Positions 9,601-17,383 of a stretch of DNA of 24,939 nucleotides are shown here, piece by piece. The notes under the pieces are model-generated. The model worked only from the letters and a program-made list of their open reading frames with translations, made no database searches and was not told the DNA's origin. The stretch is from positions 1 to 24,939 of the forward strand of contig DIWT01000040.1 in assembly GCA_002435745.1 (NCBI GenBank). Reading direction: 5' to 3'. The stretch comes from a bacterium UBP15_UBA6099. Lineage in GTDB: Bacteria > UBP15 > UBA6099. The position numbers were made by a program, and so were the translations under genes. How positions within the stretch are numbered: position 1 is the stretch's first letter; each line of letters opens with the position of its first letter.

Positions 9601-12600
9601 CTGTTCACCGTTAAGGTCTCCGCGCTCGAAGACGAGCTTGCAAACCCGCTGACGGGCGCGACGGCGACGTCGGGCGCGGGCGGCGCGGTGGCGTGCGTCG
9701 AGCCTGCGGTCGCCGACGGCAGCTATTATTGCGCGGTTCCCGACAGCGAGATATCGGATGTTTCGGCGGCGAAATCAGGATATATAACAGGCGGAGCGAC
9801 GGGGTTGGCCGTTGCAAGCGAGAGCGGCCCGCAGCGCGAACATGACATGAGCGACGGAACCGGAAACGAACTTCAATTCACAGTCATAGTGTCCGCGCTT
9901 GAAGACGAAACAGGCAACGCTCTGATGGGCGCGACGGTGACGTCCGGCACAAGCGGGGCGGTGGCATGCGTAGAGCCTGCCGCGCCCGACGGAAGTTACT
10001 ACTGCGCGGTTCCGGACGGCGAGACGTCCGACGCAACGGCGTCGATAGCAGGATATGTGACAGGAACATCTACCGGACTTGGCAATGCCGACGAAAGCGG
10101 GGCGCAACTCGACCACGACATGAGCGACGGTTCCGGCGGCGAGCTTCTATACACAGTCAAAGTCTCCCCGCTCCAGAACGAAGTAGGCGACACGCTGATC
10201 GGCGCGACGGTGACATCCGGCGCGGGCGGCGCGATAGCTTGCGTTGAGGACATCGTTCCCGATGGCAATTACTTCTGCGCAGTTCCCGACGGCGAAACAT
10301 CCGCTGTCACGGCGGCAATCGCGGGACACGTGACGCGGACCGCCGCGACAATGGGAGCGGCGGACGAAGGCGGCGCGCAGCTTGTTCAGGATATGAGCGA
10401 CGGCAACGGCGAAGAAATGCTGTTCACCGTAAAAGTCGCGCTTGAAGACGAGGTTGGCGGAGCGGTGATTGGAGCCACGGTGTCGTCCGGCGACGGCGCG
10501 CTGGTCGCCTGCGTGGAAGACATCGTCCCCGACGGCTTCTATTACTGCGCTGTTCCCGATGCTGAGTCTTCCGAGGTGGAAGCGGCGGCGGCAGGATACA
10601 TAACGACTACTGCGGCGACAGCAGGCCCCGCCGACGAAAACGGTTCTCAAATAGTTCAGAGCCTTGTGGACGGCAGCGGCGAAGAAATGCTGTTCACGGT
10701 CAAACTAACAATACTTGAAGATGAACTCGGCAACACGCTCACTGGAGCGGCGGTGACATCCGGCGCGGGCGGCGCGGTCGCCTGTGTCGAGGACGTCGTT
10801 CCCGACGGAGCCTATTATTGCGCTGTCCCGAACGGCGAGACATCCGCGCTGGCGGCGGCAAAGACCGGATTCATCACAGGCGGCGCGGCGGACAACGGCG
10901 CGGCGAACGAGAGCGGCGCTCAGGTTCTTCAGGACATGAGCGACGGCACGGGCGACGAACTTCTCTTCACAGTCATGCTGACCGCGCTCGAAGACGAACT
11001 CGGCAACTCGCTTACAGGCGCGACGGTGACATCCGGAACCGGCGGCGCGATTGCCTGCGTCGAACCGGCGGTAGCGGACGGCAGCTATTTCTGCGCAGTT
11101 CCCGACGGCGAGACATCGGATGTTTCGGCGGCAATTACAGGATACATAACAGGCGGAGCGACAGGCTTGGCCGTTGCAAGCGAAAGCGGCCCTCAGCGCT
11201 CTCAGGACATGAGCGACGGCACGGGCGACGAACTTCTCTTTACGGTTATAGTGACGGCCCTTGAAGACGAACTCGGCGCCACACTGACAGGAGCGACTGT
11301 GACGTCGGGCGCGAGCGGCGCGATTGCCTGCGAGGAACCCGCAGTTCCCGACGGCAGCTATTTCTGCGCAGTTCCCGACGGCGAAACGTCTGCCGTCACG
11401 GCGGCGCTGGACGGTTACATAACCCACACCGCAGCCACCCTCGGCGGCGCGGACGAAAACGGCGCCCAACTCGCACAGGACATGAGCGACGCAACAGGCG
11501 ACGAACTTTTGTTCACGGTGAAGGCGTCTGTGGAGAACGAACTAGGCGACACGCTGACCGGAGCTACGGTGACGTCAGGAACAGGCGGCGCGACCGCATG
11601 TCTTGAAGACGGCGTCCCGGACGGTTTCTACTATTGCGCGGTTCCGAACGGCCAGACATCAGCCGTGACAGCGGCGCTCATCGGCTATATCACATCGACC
11701 AGAACATCGGCGGGAAACGTGAACGTCGGCGGTTCTCAAATGCTTCAGGACATGACGGACGGCAGCGGAGATGAGTTGCTGTACGTCATAAGAATAGACG
11801 CCGCGCAGGAGGAACTCGGAAACGCGGTGGACATCGAAGCGGGAGACGTCGCTACTCTGTACAACACGGCGGGATGCTCCGGACTTGAAGCGCCGCTGGA
11901 CCCGCCGGCGTATGACGCGGCGACGGAAGCGTGGTATATCCGTATCGCCCCCGGCTCGTATTACACGCGTTTCAGCAAGACGGGATACGTGGACGCATGC
12001 GACGCGACAGCGGCGGTGGCGGCTGCTGCCGGGCCTCAGGCGATACCCACTTTCACTCTGGCAGGCGGCGATCCTTTAAGGTACGGACTGAGAGTTAAGG
12101 TTTACGACGAATACGACAGGCCGATAACGAACGCGACTCTAACTCACGGCGGCCTTCCGCCAGTTCACGCGAACATCGGCGTCGAGGCGAACAATTATTA
12201 TTTCGACACTGCGGGAGCCGCAGGCCTAGTTGTGGCGAAACAGGGATACCAGACGATAAACCAGACGACCGCCGGAAGAACCACCGAACCGGGCGGCGGC
12301 GCGGTTAAACAGACTTCGCTCACTCTCACAGGCAAGGCAAGCGGGAGCTTGGAGGACGGAGACATTGTGGCCGCTCCGGCGGGAACGGTGGAGACGCGCA
12401 ACGGGCTTCGCCTGCTCAACAACGTGAAACTCACTCTTGAGTACGACAACGGAGTCGATTCCGGCGGGCTTCTCGGACTCGGCAGCTTGACCAATTTCTA
12501 CTTCCTTTCGGCAACAGGCTCCCGCGTCATCCCGTCAGCTTTCATCGAGGTCGACCCGGTGAACCTGCCCGGAGAGTACCATTTCAGAGTGCCCGGAACC

Positions 12601-15255
12601 ACCGCTAGCGTTCAGGTCAAGGACGTCGATTACAACGACAACCCGTGGATAGACCTAGTGGATTCCGCTGTGATTCCGCTTGCCGGGCTGGACGAGCTTT
12701 CCCTTCACGACTACGGGACGGTGACGATGTATCCGAGGGCGGACCATGTGGAACTGACGGCGGACGCTTCCTTCTTCGCCGCAGCCACCAGCACGGTATC
12801 CATCGCGGTCAGGGACAATAAAGGAAACATCATAACAGTCGGCCCGCATGCGGCGCTGAAAGTCCGCTTCTCGATGACAGGCGGCTCCGCTTCTCCTCCT
12901 TCGTTGAAAGACATCACGGACACATCGCTGGACAACGCTTCCAATATTTCGGGGGCCGCAGACACGAGCTTGACCGGAGAAGTCGCTGCCGGGGTAGGCT
13001 CTGTGGATATTTTCGACAGCGTGGTGTCCGGAGCTACGCCCATACTGTTGTCTGCGGAAGCGGCGGACATCGTTCTGCCGCAGAACTTCGCGGCGAACAC
13101 CGCTAATCTCGCCATCGACGTCGAGCATGCCGCCGCGCACAAAGTTGTCATTCATCAACCGGCGAACGTGACGACGGATGACGTGGCGACTGTGACCATT
13201 GAAATTCAGGACGAGTCGGGCAACGTCGTTGAATCAGGAACGCAGTATCCCAAGATAACCCTGACCGGAAGCGCGCTCATATCCTCTGTCGTGACCGGAA
13301 CGAGATTCTCTCCGATCGGCGCGGATCCGGTGGATGAAATGACCATCGAGACCGACAACGGGCGCATCGTAATAGAAATTTCGGACACAGTGGCAGAAAC
13401 CACAGCCATCTCCGTTAGCAATGTTCTGCTGGAGCTTCCCGCGCCGGTGGACCTGACGTTTGCGCACGGAGCGCCTGCGGCGGTTGTTATAACGGATGTT
13501 TCGCACGCGACCCAGTCGGCGGGCGACGACGTTTCGGTTGAAATTGAAATCCATGACGCAAACGGCAACCTCGCCACTTCAAGCGAGCCGATATTCACTG
13601 TCACGGCGGTGGGCGACGGAAACAACACCGCCAAGTTCACAGCCGCGACGACCGGCGACATCGTGTCTGGCGTTAACACCCACATTGCGGCAGTCAAAGC
13701 TTCCGGGGGAATAGTCGTTCTGACTCTGACTGATGAAAGCGCGGAGACTGTTGAGATATCTCTTGAAGACTCTGCTGGCGTAGGCCCCGCGTGGGACTGG
13801 ACCTCGACGGATGAAGTGGAATTCTTCCAGTCCGGCATAGACTATATTACCGTCGACAGAACAACGGTGACGCTCACAGCCGGACAGTTGACGCCGGCAA
13901 TAGTTGTTTCCGTTTTCGATGAGTTCGGCAACCCGGCGACTGGCAGAGCCGCAGACCTTACCGTCGCCATTGATTCGACCAGCGATCAGGGGCTTTTTTA
14001 CACAACAGATCCTGCCGGAGCTGCGGTGACATCCATAACCATCCCCGCCGCCGGATATTTCGCTCATTTCTATTACTACGACACTAAGGCGGGCGCGGCG
14101 ACGATAACCATGTCCGCAGCGGGCGCGGACAACGTGACGACTCAGGCCACTGTCAATCCCGCCGCTCCGATAAACGCGGTCACGGTCACGACATCCTGCG
14201 GCAACGTCGATGCCAGCCAGCCCACAGGGTTCACCTGCAAACAGGAAAAGACAATAAACGCCCAGACTTTCAACCTAGTCGAGTACCCGCGCACCGCGAC
14301 TGATTCTTATGAATATCAGATCGTCGCCGACGGACACACCAGAGGCGTGATTAAGTTGCTTGTGGTCGACCAGTACGGCAACGCGATAGCCGGGGAGGAC
14401 GTCAATTTCGTTGTTTCCGGCCTAACGGGCGCGTCGGTTTCCCCGGCGTCGGCCACAACGGACGCGGATGGAAAGATTACCGCGGAGATAACTTCGACAG
14501 CGGTCGGCTCGGCTCTGGTCAGGGCCGACCTCGCCGATTACGCGTATGACTACGGCGTGTCGTTCACCGCGACTTTCAAAGCCGACGACAGGACTCCGCC
14601 CACAATCGCGCGGTTCGACAGCAAGACGCTTGTGGACGGAGACTATGTGGATGCCCTCGGGCCTATCGTAATCAGCGTCGTTCTTGATGATCCCGGCGTC
14701 AACGCCGTAGGCATCAACTTGGCCGACGCGGGCGCAATTACCGTCGCGGTCAAAGCCGTAGCCGGCGGAACGGTGAACGGCGTGACGAACAAGACCGGTT
14801 GCGACTCTGAATTGGAGTTGTCCGACTGCGTGGTGAGCTGGGAGCCGTTTGTCAGCATGACTGCCGGCTCTTATGAAGCGACTCTGACCGTCAAAGACAG
14901 GAATGGGAACGAACAGAAGCAGGCGTGGACGGTGGTGGTTGAGGGGAGCGCGGCCCTCAAGGACGTGCTTGCAGGCCCCGGAGTGTTCGACCCCCGCAGC
15001 GGACAACCCATGACGATTTCGTTCCAGTCTTCCGAGGCAGGCGCGGTCGTGACTCTGGAAATCTATAACAGGTCCGGTCAGCTTATTCATAGGGATGTGT
15101 TGGTGGCCGACGCCGGATACAACTATTTCGAGTGGGCGGGACGCACGCTCTACGGCAATTTGCCCGGCAACGGCATTTACATTTTCAGGCTGACCGCCAA
15201 CATGGCGGGGCAAGTGACTTCTCAGACGGGTAAACTGGCGGTGTTCAAGCCGTAA
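3658..15255 (+). CDS. Giant secreted repeat protein with FlgD-like C-terminal domain
   Basis: A 3865-residue exported protein, predicted to be a very long cell-surface or extracellular filament or adhesin. Residues 1-24 are a classical signal peptide ending in AFA. Residues about 25-537 hold divergent modules built round a DELG strand (for example near 42, 155, 352 and 446). Residues 538-2715 are 24 tandem repeats of 90 or 91 residues. Two more degenerate modules follow to about 2890. Residues about 3025-3645 hold four or five invasin/Big_1-like Ig domains, each with a strand of the type VFDEFGNPATG or VVDQYGNAIAG. Another beta-sandwich covers about 3645-3765. The last ~90 residues resemble FlgD Ig or type-A sorting domains (EIYNRSGQL, then NGIYIFRL). 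AAAAGGG about 10 nt upstream serves as ribosome site. A 21-codon ORF overlaps its start as ATGA. The PorV-like gene follows after 56 bp. Domain names are by pattern and unverified. Confidence 0.93.
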   Translation: MRRHFIVLLLMSGALTICSGGAFAADCASVGAGPGDICIVLQDELGNPIAGDVDTVVEFLTEGSDGSLSNPNVQFDLYDGHANDSSGSPADGVILVTAAQLASWNAFNFANPAPYDWRISVTSASGFVKYPAEDLFYSQATVNTASADPIQLEYSLHVSLVDELGAPIDSGGGQIEITGFAACNGIYRDGVPGEDNDGVEDGEIYVLCPVVNPTAIGVEVTADGFTDFDIPAVVISRDTQALETTSQQYTLKINSGDIEDFLANTITPADAADVSGWFTESTTTVAKALVDGGDVYIAADGAGDLTIRYTGYLEKTIAVTPVTTAQTTVAYTGADGLDHQIIVNYGAGNLEDELGGALAFDAGDTFVVSASCGGAAIPHDAVEDGASWYIAPETAPGALYVTISRAGYVDTCDNSTVTTSWAAADSPAFEPGDSDGLPFTVKVVVEDELGNPITGATAVITGGETAIDGGLGDGDGMADGVIYIAQDPAALGAGPHEITVSKAASGFIEWVDATKTISATAQTEYTTANEYTVKVTALEDELGNTLTGATVTSGAGGAVACVEPTVADGSYYCAVPDGETSEVTAAMTGYIENTAATLGGADEDGAQLVQDMSDGTGSELLFTVMVSALEDELGNTLTGATVTSGAGGAVVCVEPTVADGSYYCAVPDGQTSAVTAGKTGYITDMVGTAGAAAEAGPQRVQDMSDGTGSELLFTVTVTALEDELGNTLTGATVTSGAGGAVACVEPSVADGSYYCAVPDGQTSDVSASKSGYITGGASGLLAAAEAGPQRAHDMSDGSGDELLYTLKIPDLQNEIGDTLLGATVTSGTGGAVVCDEPAAPDGSYYCAVPNGQTTAATAALDGYITRAAATVGNADEGGAQLLQNMTDGSGKELLFTVKATIENEVGDTITGATVDSGAGGAVACLEEAVPDGNYYCAVPDGETSEVIASFAGYVTRTAATMGNANVGGSQLVQDMTDGGGKELQFTVAISPLQDEIGGILTGATVTSGAGGAILCVEESVPDGNYFCPVPDGQTSDATAVKSGYITGTSLGLGNAAEAGPQLLHDMSMGSGDELLFTVVVTTLENEVGAEMNGATVASGAGAAVSCSQKTVPDGNYYCAVPNGETSEVVAGKSGYVNRTKVSIGNAAAGGPQRIHDMTDGSGSELLFTVKVSTLEDELGNTLTGATIRSGDLADIVCVEEAAPDGNYFCAVPDGQSSAVVAAKPGYVTENAATLGAAAAGGPQRIHDMTDGSGGELLFTVKVTSLQDELGNLQTGAAVTSGTGGAVVCVEDGVPDGSYYCAVPSGQTSEVAALVDGYAKRTAATLGNASASGPQREQIMSDGTGKELLFTVKATLEDELGNVITGATVASGAGGAIACAEEAAPDGNYYCAVPWGQTSEVSAASAGYVTSTAATLGNASDASQLLQDMTEGTAGELLFTVKVSALENELGDTITGATVTSGAGGAVACFEPTVADGSYYCPVPDGQTSAVTAVYAGYITGAAGTLGAAAEAGPQRAQDMSAGTAGELQFTVIVSALEDELGNTITGATVTSGAGGAVGCVEPAVADGSYYCAVPNGATSATTAAKTGYITGVAVDIGNASAAGPQRSQDMSAGMAGELQFTVMVSALEDELGNPLTGATVTSGAGGAVACVEPAAPDGSYYCAVPDGATSDVTAAKAGYVTGTSTGLGNANESGAQLSHDMSDGTGGELLYTVKVTALENEVGDTLTGATVTSGAGGAVVCVEDAVPDGSYYCAVPNGGTSAVTAAITGHVTGTVASAGAADESGIQIEQDLSDSSGDELLLTLKVTLEDELGNPLTGAAVTSGAGGAVACVEDLVPDGSYYCAVPDGETTATEASLGGYVTMTALTLGGAAEAGPQLVQNMVAGTGEELPYTVKVSMLEDELGNPITGATVTSGAGGAIVCVEPPVPDGSYYCAVPDGETSAVTASLAGYVTATAGTLGNADESGAPLVQDMSAGTAGELLFTVKVSALEDELANPLTGATATSGAGGAVACVEPAVADGSYYCAVPDSEISDVSAAKSGYITGGATGLAVASESGPQREHDMSDGTGNELQFTVIVSALEDETGNALMGATVTSGTSGAVACVEPAAPDGSYYCAVPDGETSDATASIAGYVTGTSTGLGNADESGAQLDHDMSDGSGGELLYTVKVSPLQNEVGDTLIGATVTSGAGGAIACVEDIVPDGNYFCAVPDGETSAVTAAIAGHVTRTAATMGAADEGGAQLVQDMSDGNGEEMLFTVKVALEDEVGGAVIGATVSSGDGALVACVEDIVPDGFYYCAVPDAESSEVEAAAAGYITTTAATAGPADENGSQIVQSLVDGSGEEMLFTVKLTILEDELGNTLTGAAVTSGAGGAVACVEDVVPDGAYYCAVPNGETSALAAAKTGFITGGAADNGAANESGAQVLQDMSDGTGDELLFTVMLTALEDELGNSLTGATVTSGTGGAIACVEPAVADGSYFCAVPDGETSDVSAAITGYITGGATGLAVASESGPQRSQDMSDGTGDELLFTVIVTALEDELGATLTGATVTSGASGAIACEEPAVPDGSYFCAVPDGETSAVTAALDGYITHTAATLGGADENGAQLAQDMSDATGDELLFTVKASVENELGDTLTGATVTSGTGGATACLEDGVPDGFYYCAVPNGQTSAVTAALIGYITSTRTSAGNVNVGGSQMLQDMTDGSGDELLYVIRIDAAQEELGNAVDIEAGDVATLYNTAGCSGLEAPLDPPAYDAATEAWYIRIAPGSYYTRFSKTGYVDACDATAAVAAAAGPQAIPTFTLAGGDPLRYGLRVKVYDEYDRPITNATLTHGGLPPVHANIGVEANNYYFDTAGAAGLVVAKQGYQTINQTTAGRTTEPGGGAVKQTSLTLTGKASGSLEDGDIVAAPAGTVETRNGLRLLNNVKLTLEYDNGVDSGGLLGLGSLTNFYFLSATGSRVIPSAFIEVDPVNLPGEYHFRVPGTTASVQVKDVDYNDNPWIDLVDSAVIPLAGLDELSLHDYGTVTMYPRADHVELTADASFFAAATSTVSIAVRDNKGNIITVGPHAALKVRFSMTGGSASPPSLKDITDTSLDNASNISGAADTSLTGEVAAGVGSVDIFDSVVSGATPILLSAEAADIVLPQNFAANTANLAIDVEHAAAHKVVIHQPANVTTDDVATVTIEIQDESGNVVESGTQYPKITLTGSALISSVVTGTRFSPIGADPVDEMTIETDNGRIVIEISDTVAETTAISVSNVLLELPAPVDLTFAHGAPAAVVITDVSHATQSAGDDVSVEIEIHDANGNLATSSEPIFTVTAVGDGNNTAKFTAATTGDIVSGVNTHIAAVKASGGIVVLTLTDESAETVEISLEDSAGVGPAWDWTSTDEVEFFQSGIDYITVDRTTVTLTAGQLTPAIVVSVFDEFGNPATGRAADLTVAIDSTSDQGLFYTTDPAGAAVTSITIPAAGYFAHFYYYDTKAGAATITMSAAGADNVTTQATVNPAAPINAVTVTTSCGNVDASQPTGFTCKQEKTINAQTFNLVEYPRTATDSYEYQIVADGHTRGVIKLLVVDQYGNAIAGEDVNFVVSGLTGASVSPASATTDADGKITAEITSTAVGSALVRADLADYAYDYGVSFTATFKADDRTPPTIARFDSKTLVDGDYVDALGPIVISVVLDDPGVNAVGINLADAGAITVAVKAVAGGTVNGVTNKTGCDSELELSDCVVSWEPFVSMTAGSYEATLTVKDRNGNEQKQAWTVVVEGSAALKDVLAGPGVFDPRSGQPMTISFQSSEAGAVVTLEIYNRSGQLIHRDVLVADAGYNYFEWAGRTLYGNLPGNGIYIFRLTANMAGQVTSQTGKLAVFKP
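5269..11802 (+). repeat. 24 tandem in-frame repeats of 270/273 bp within the giant gene
   Basis: Each unit begins LEDELGN.LTGATVTSG, continues with a Cys at about position 24, then DGSYYCAVPDG with a second Cys at about 36, then a GY strand near 52 and a DMSDG...ELLFTVKV linker. Eighteen units are 91 residues and six (numbers 4, 9, 10, 14, 19 and 23) are 90. Both cysteines are present in all 24 units, which implies a disulfide per unit outside the cytoplasm. The pattern (GA.V strand, DG.Y..vP.G, GY strand) resembles carboxypeptidase regulatory-like/CnaB beta-sandwich domains. Near-identity of neighbouring units in DNA indicates expansion by unequal recombination. Markers also recur every five units (1362 bp). 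Confidence 0.95.
12730..14590 (+). other. Invasin/Big_1-like Ig domain region of the giant protein
   Basis: Four or five successive Ig-like modules, recognised from strands of the form V.V.V.D..GN near residues 3047, 3178, 3291, 3415 and 3564. The last one shows the full bacterial Ig-like domain 1 pattern, with a VNFVVSG strand, SPASATTDADGKITAEI and a SALVRA strand. Such domains normally form rigid rods holding adhesive or repeat regions away from the membrane. No catalytic domain is visible. Confidence 0.6.
14986..15252 (+). other. FlgD-Ig/type-A sorting-like C-terminal domain of the giant protein
   Basis: The last ~89 residues show VTLEIYNRSGQLIHRDVL, a WAGR turn, GNGIYIFRLTA and GKLAVFKP at the very end. 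This is the arrangement of FlgD Ig-like domains and of Por-type C-terminal sorting domains. Proteins of type IX-secreting bacteria carry such domains as export and anchoring signals. The downstream PorV/PorQ-like gene fits that role, but whether this organism has a type IX system cannot be seen here. Confidence 0.65.
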
Positions 15256-15311
15256 CCGGAAGCCCGCGAGCGCGGCCCCGGACAACTATACAGGGAACAG
15301 GTGCGACGACT

Positions 15312-16760
15312 TTGAAACTGACACTGATATCGAGAATGGCAATAGCCGCTCTGGCGGTCACGATTGCGGCGGCGTCGGGCGCGCGCGCACAGGACGCCAC
15401 CGCTCAGACCGACTTCTTCCGCGAAGGCTCCACAGCCCGCTCCTTCGGCATGGGCAACGCGTTCGTCGCCGTCGCGGACGACATAGGAGCCGCTTATTGG
15501 AACCCCGCCGGGCTGGCTTTGCTTTCCGGCTCCACTTTCTCCACCACGAGGTCGACTCTCGACATCTTCGACCTTAACACCCAGACGCTTTCCTTCGCGG
15601 CTCCCGCCTACGGAGGCGTCGCCGCACTCAATTTGGTTTACTCTTCCATCAGTGGCGGCATAGAGACCGAGTTCGACCCCGTCACAGGCAGGCTTGTCCC
15701 GATCGGAACCTTCGAAGAAACCGACACCGCCTTCTCTGTTTCCTACGGCAAGGAGTATAAAGAGAATTTGTATCTCGGCGGAACGATTAAACACGCGAGG
15801 CAGAAGGTGTCGCGGTACAGCGCCTCCGGCTTCGGCCTAGACCTCGCCGCGCTTTATCAATACAACGATTACATCCGCGCCGGGCTTGTTCTTCAGAATG
15901 TCGGCGACATGGATATCGGCTCCGACACCATTCCGTTCAACGTTCGCGTCGGCGCTTCCATCGTAGTTCCTCAGGAACCCAAACTCCTTATCGCAGTGTC
16001 TTACGAAACCGAATATCTCAACGAATCCGTCGCGTCCATAGGGGCGGAATACCGATTCGCCGAAAACCTGACCGCGCGCTTGGGCGGCAACGAAGACGGC
16101 TTGTCCGCCGGACTCGGCGTCCGCTTCGACAAGTTCCATCTCGACTATTCTTTCAATAGAAACGACGATTCGGGAGACGAAAACAGATTGACGGTCGGCT
16201 ACTACGTAGAACCTCGAAAGAAGGCCCCGGAAAAGAAGGGGCAGGAGGCTCAAGCGACCGCGACTACGGAGTCCGAGCAGCCGAGGACGACTCCGTCAAG
16301 GCCTGAAAGGGCAAAGAAAACCGGAGACGCCGCCGAAGAAGAGGTCGCGCCCGCTGTGGTCGCGGATGAAGCTCCCAAACGCGGCAGAGAAAAAAAGGAC
16401 TCGGATGAAAAGAAACCGGCGGCGACGGAACCCGCTCCGGCGGCGGAAGAGACCGCCGCAACGAGCGTCCCGAAAAGAGGGACGATTTCTACGTCTGAAC
16501 CGGCGGCTCAGCCGGAGACGAAACAGGAACCGGTCGCAACGCTTCCTTCTTTGCCGTCCAAACCTGAAGTTCCCGCCTCTTCCGAAAGCGACATGAAACT
16601 TCAGCCTGTCGGCGGAGGAGATGGCCGCCGCGTCGAACTTCCGGGGCTGGACGATCTGTTGGGCGAACCCGACCCCCCGGAAGCGAGGATGTACCGCGAG
16701 GAGCAGTCGAGAAGAGATGGACGCATCGGCGAAGGCTCGTTCAGGTTGGAGCCTAGATAG
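15312..16760 (+). CDS. PorV/PorQ-family outer-membrane barrel with long charged C-terminal tail
   Basis: A 482-residue protein starting with TTG. The signal peptide covers residues 1-26 (ending ARA). Residues about 30-297 match the PorV/PorQ (UPF0164) pattern: GSTARSFGMGNAFVAVADD, then AAYWNPAGLALL, followed by alternating beta strands ending in RLTVGYYV. Relatives are outer-membrane beta barrels that shuttle or hold type IX substrates. Residues about 298-440 are a low-complexity Lys/Glu/Pro/Ala tail, followed by a less simple end (VELPGLDDLLGEPDPPEARM). Such a tail after a barrel is unusual; typical family members end near the barrel. The TTG start keeps the basic n-region of the signal peptide. 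An in-frame ATG at 15336 is the alternative. The gene follows the giant gene by 56 bp, so one operon is likely. Confidence 0.8.
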   Translation: MKLTLISRMAIAALAVTIAAASGARAQDATAQTDFFREGSTARSFGMGNAFVAVADDIGAAYWNPAGLALLSGSTFSTTRSTLDIFDLNTQTLSFAAPAYGGVAALNLVYSSISGGIETEFDPVTGRLVPIGTFEETDTAFSVSYGKEYKENLYLGGTIKHARQKVSRYSASGFGLDLAALYQYNDYIRAGLVLQNVGDMDIGSDTIPFNVRVGASIVVPQEPKLLIAVSYETEYLNESVASIGAEYRFAENLTARLGGNEDGLSAGLGVRFDKFHLDYSFNRNDDSGDENRLTVGYYVEPRKKAPEKKGQEAQATATTESEQPRTTPSRPERAKKTGDAAEEEVAPAVVADEAPKRGREKKDSDEKKPAATEPAPAAEETAATSVPKRGTISTSEPAAQPETKQEPVATLPSLPSKPEVPASSESDMKLQPVGGGDGRRVELPGLDDLLGEPDPPEARMYREEQSRRDGRIGEGSFRLEPR

Positions 16761-16816
16761 CGCGCATTTCTTATAGACGTGGGCAGTTCCGGACCACGCC
16801 GTCCGGAGGAGGTTTT

Positions 16817-17296
16817 GTGGCTGAAGCAAAAAAAACGGGTTCAGCAAACAGCCTAGTGTGGTATTTATGCGTCATTCTCACATTGGCCTCTGCCGCCGCA
16901 ATCGCCGCTTTCGGATTTTATTACGCTGCAAATCAGAATAACGTAGGCAGAAGGGTGGTTCTCATTATGGGCGCGGAACCGCCTTCGGCTGATGCTAAGC
17001 TGGACGACGTCAGGCTGTGGCTGGACTCGTACTCGGATGCGCTTCCCGGCTGCCTGTGCGCGGTCGGCAGGCCCGCTCAGCAGGAGCCTATGCAGGCGAT
17101 CTTGCTGTGCGTCGGCTTTGAAGAAGGCGAAAACGCCTGCGCCGCGCTCCCCGAAAAAATGCCCGGCGGGGTTACGGCGGCAGTCTCTTCTTTTTCCGGC
17201 GCGGACACTTTGACTAAGATTTTCTTCCTTCTTTCCCGCTTGGTTCCCGGCGACTGGATAAGTCCCCGAACGGACGCCCTTCTTCAAAAACCATAG
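16817..17296 (+). CDS. Small single-pass membrane protein of unknown function
   Basis: A 159-residue protein starting with GTG behind a strong GGAGGAGG site. Residues 13-38 form one hydrophobic segment after a short basic N-terminus, giving an N-in, C-out membrane anchor. The remaining ~120 residues carry a few cysteines and alternate short strands and helices, reminiscent in size of SPOR-type or other small periplasmic domains, but no family motif is evident. It lies 56 bp after the PorV-like gene and ends before the hairpin at 17384, so it is likely the last gene of the surface-protein operon. Function is not recognised. Confidence 0.7.
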   Translation: MAEAKKTGSANSLVWYLCVILTLASAAAIAAFGFYYAANQNNVGRRVVLIMGAEPPSADAKLDDVRLWLDSYSDALPGCLCAVGRPAQQEPMQAILLCVGFEEGENACAALPEKMPGGVTAAVSSFSGADTLTKIFFLLSRLVPGDWISPRTDALLQKP

Positions 17297-17383
17297 ACTC
17301 ATGCAATTTTGAATATGCAAGCCGTATATAGCAGGGCATTATTGAAATTTGCCGACAGAATACATTTTTCATAATCAAACAAA

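Noticed and set aside
10147..11469. Long minus-strand open frames (167 and 254 codons) inside the giant gene
   Set aside because: They are repeated mirror translations of the tandem units and exist only because the repeats avoid stops in that frame.
5269..11802. CRISPR-like or satellite interpretation of the repeat array
   Set aside because: The period is 270/273 bp, units are contiguous with no spacers, and the reading frame is kept throughout. It is protein-coding.
3658..15255. Change in synonymous codon preference along the giant gene as a sign of transfer
   Set aside because: Early units seem to favour G-ending and later ones C-ending codons, but I could not count this reliably and expansion of different founder units would explain it.
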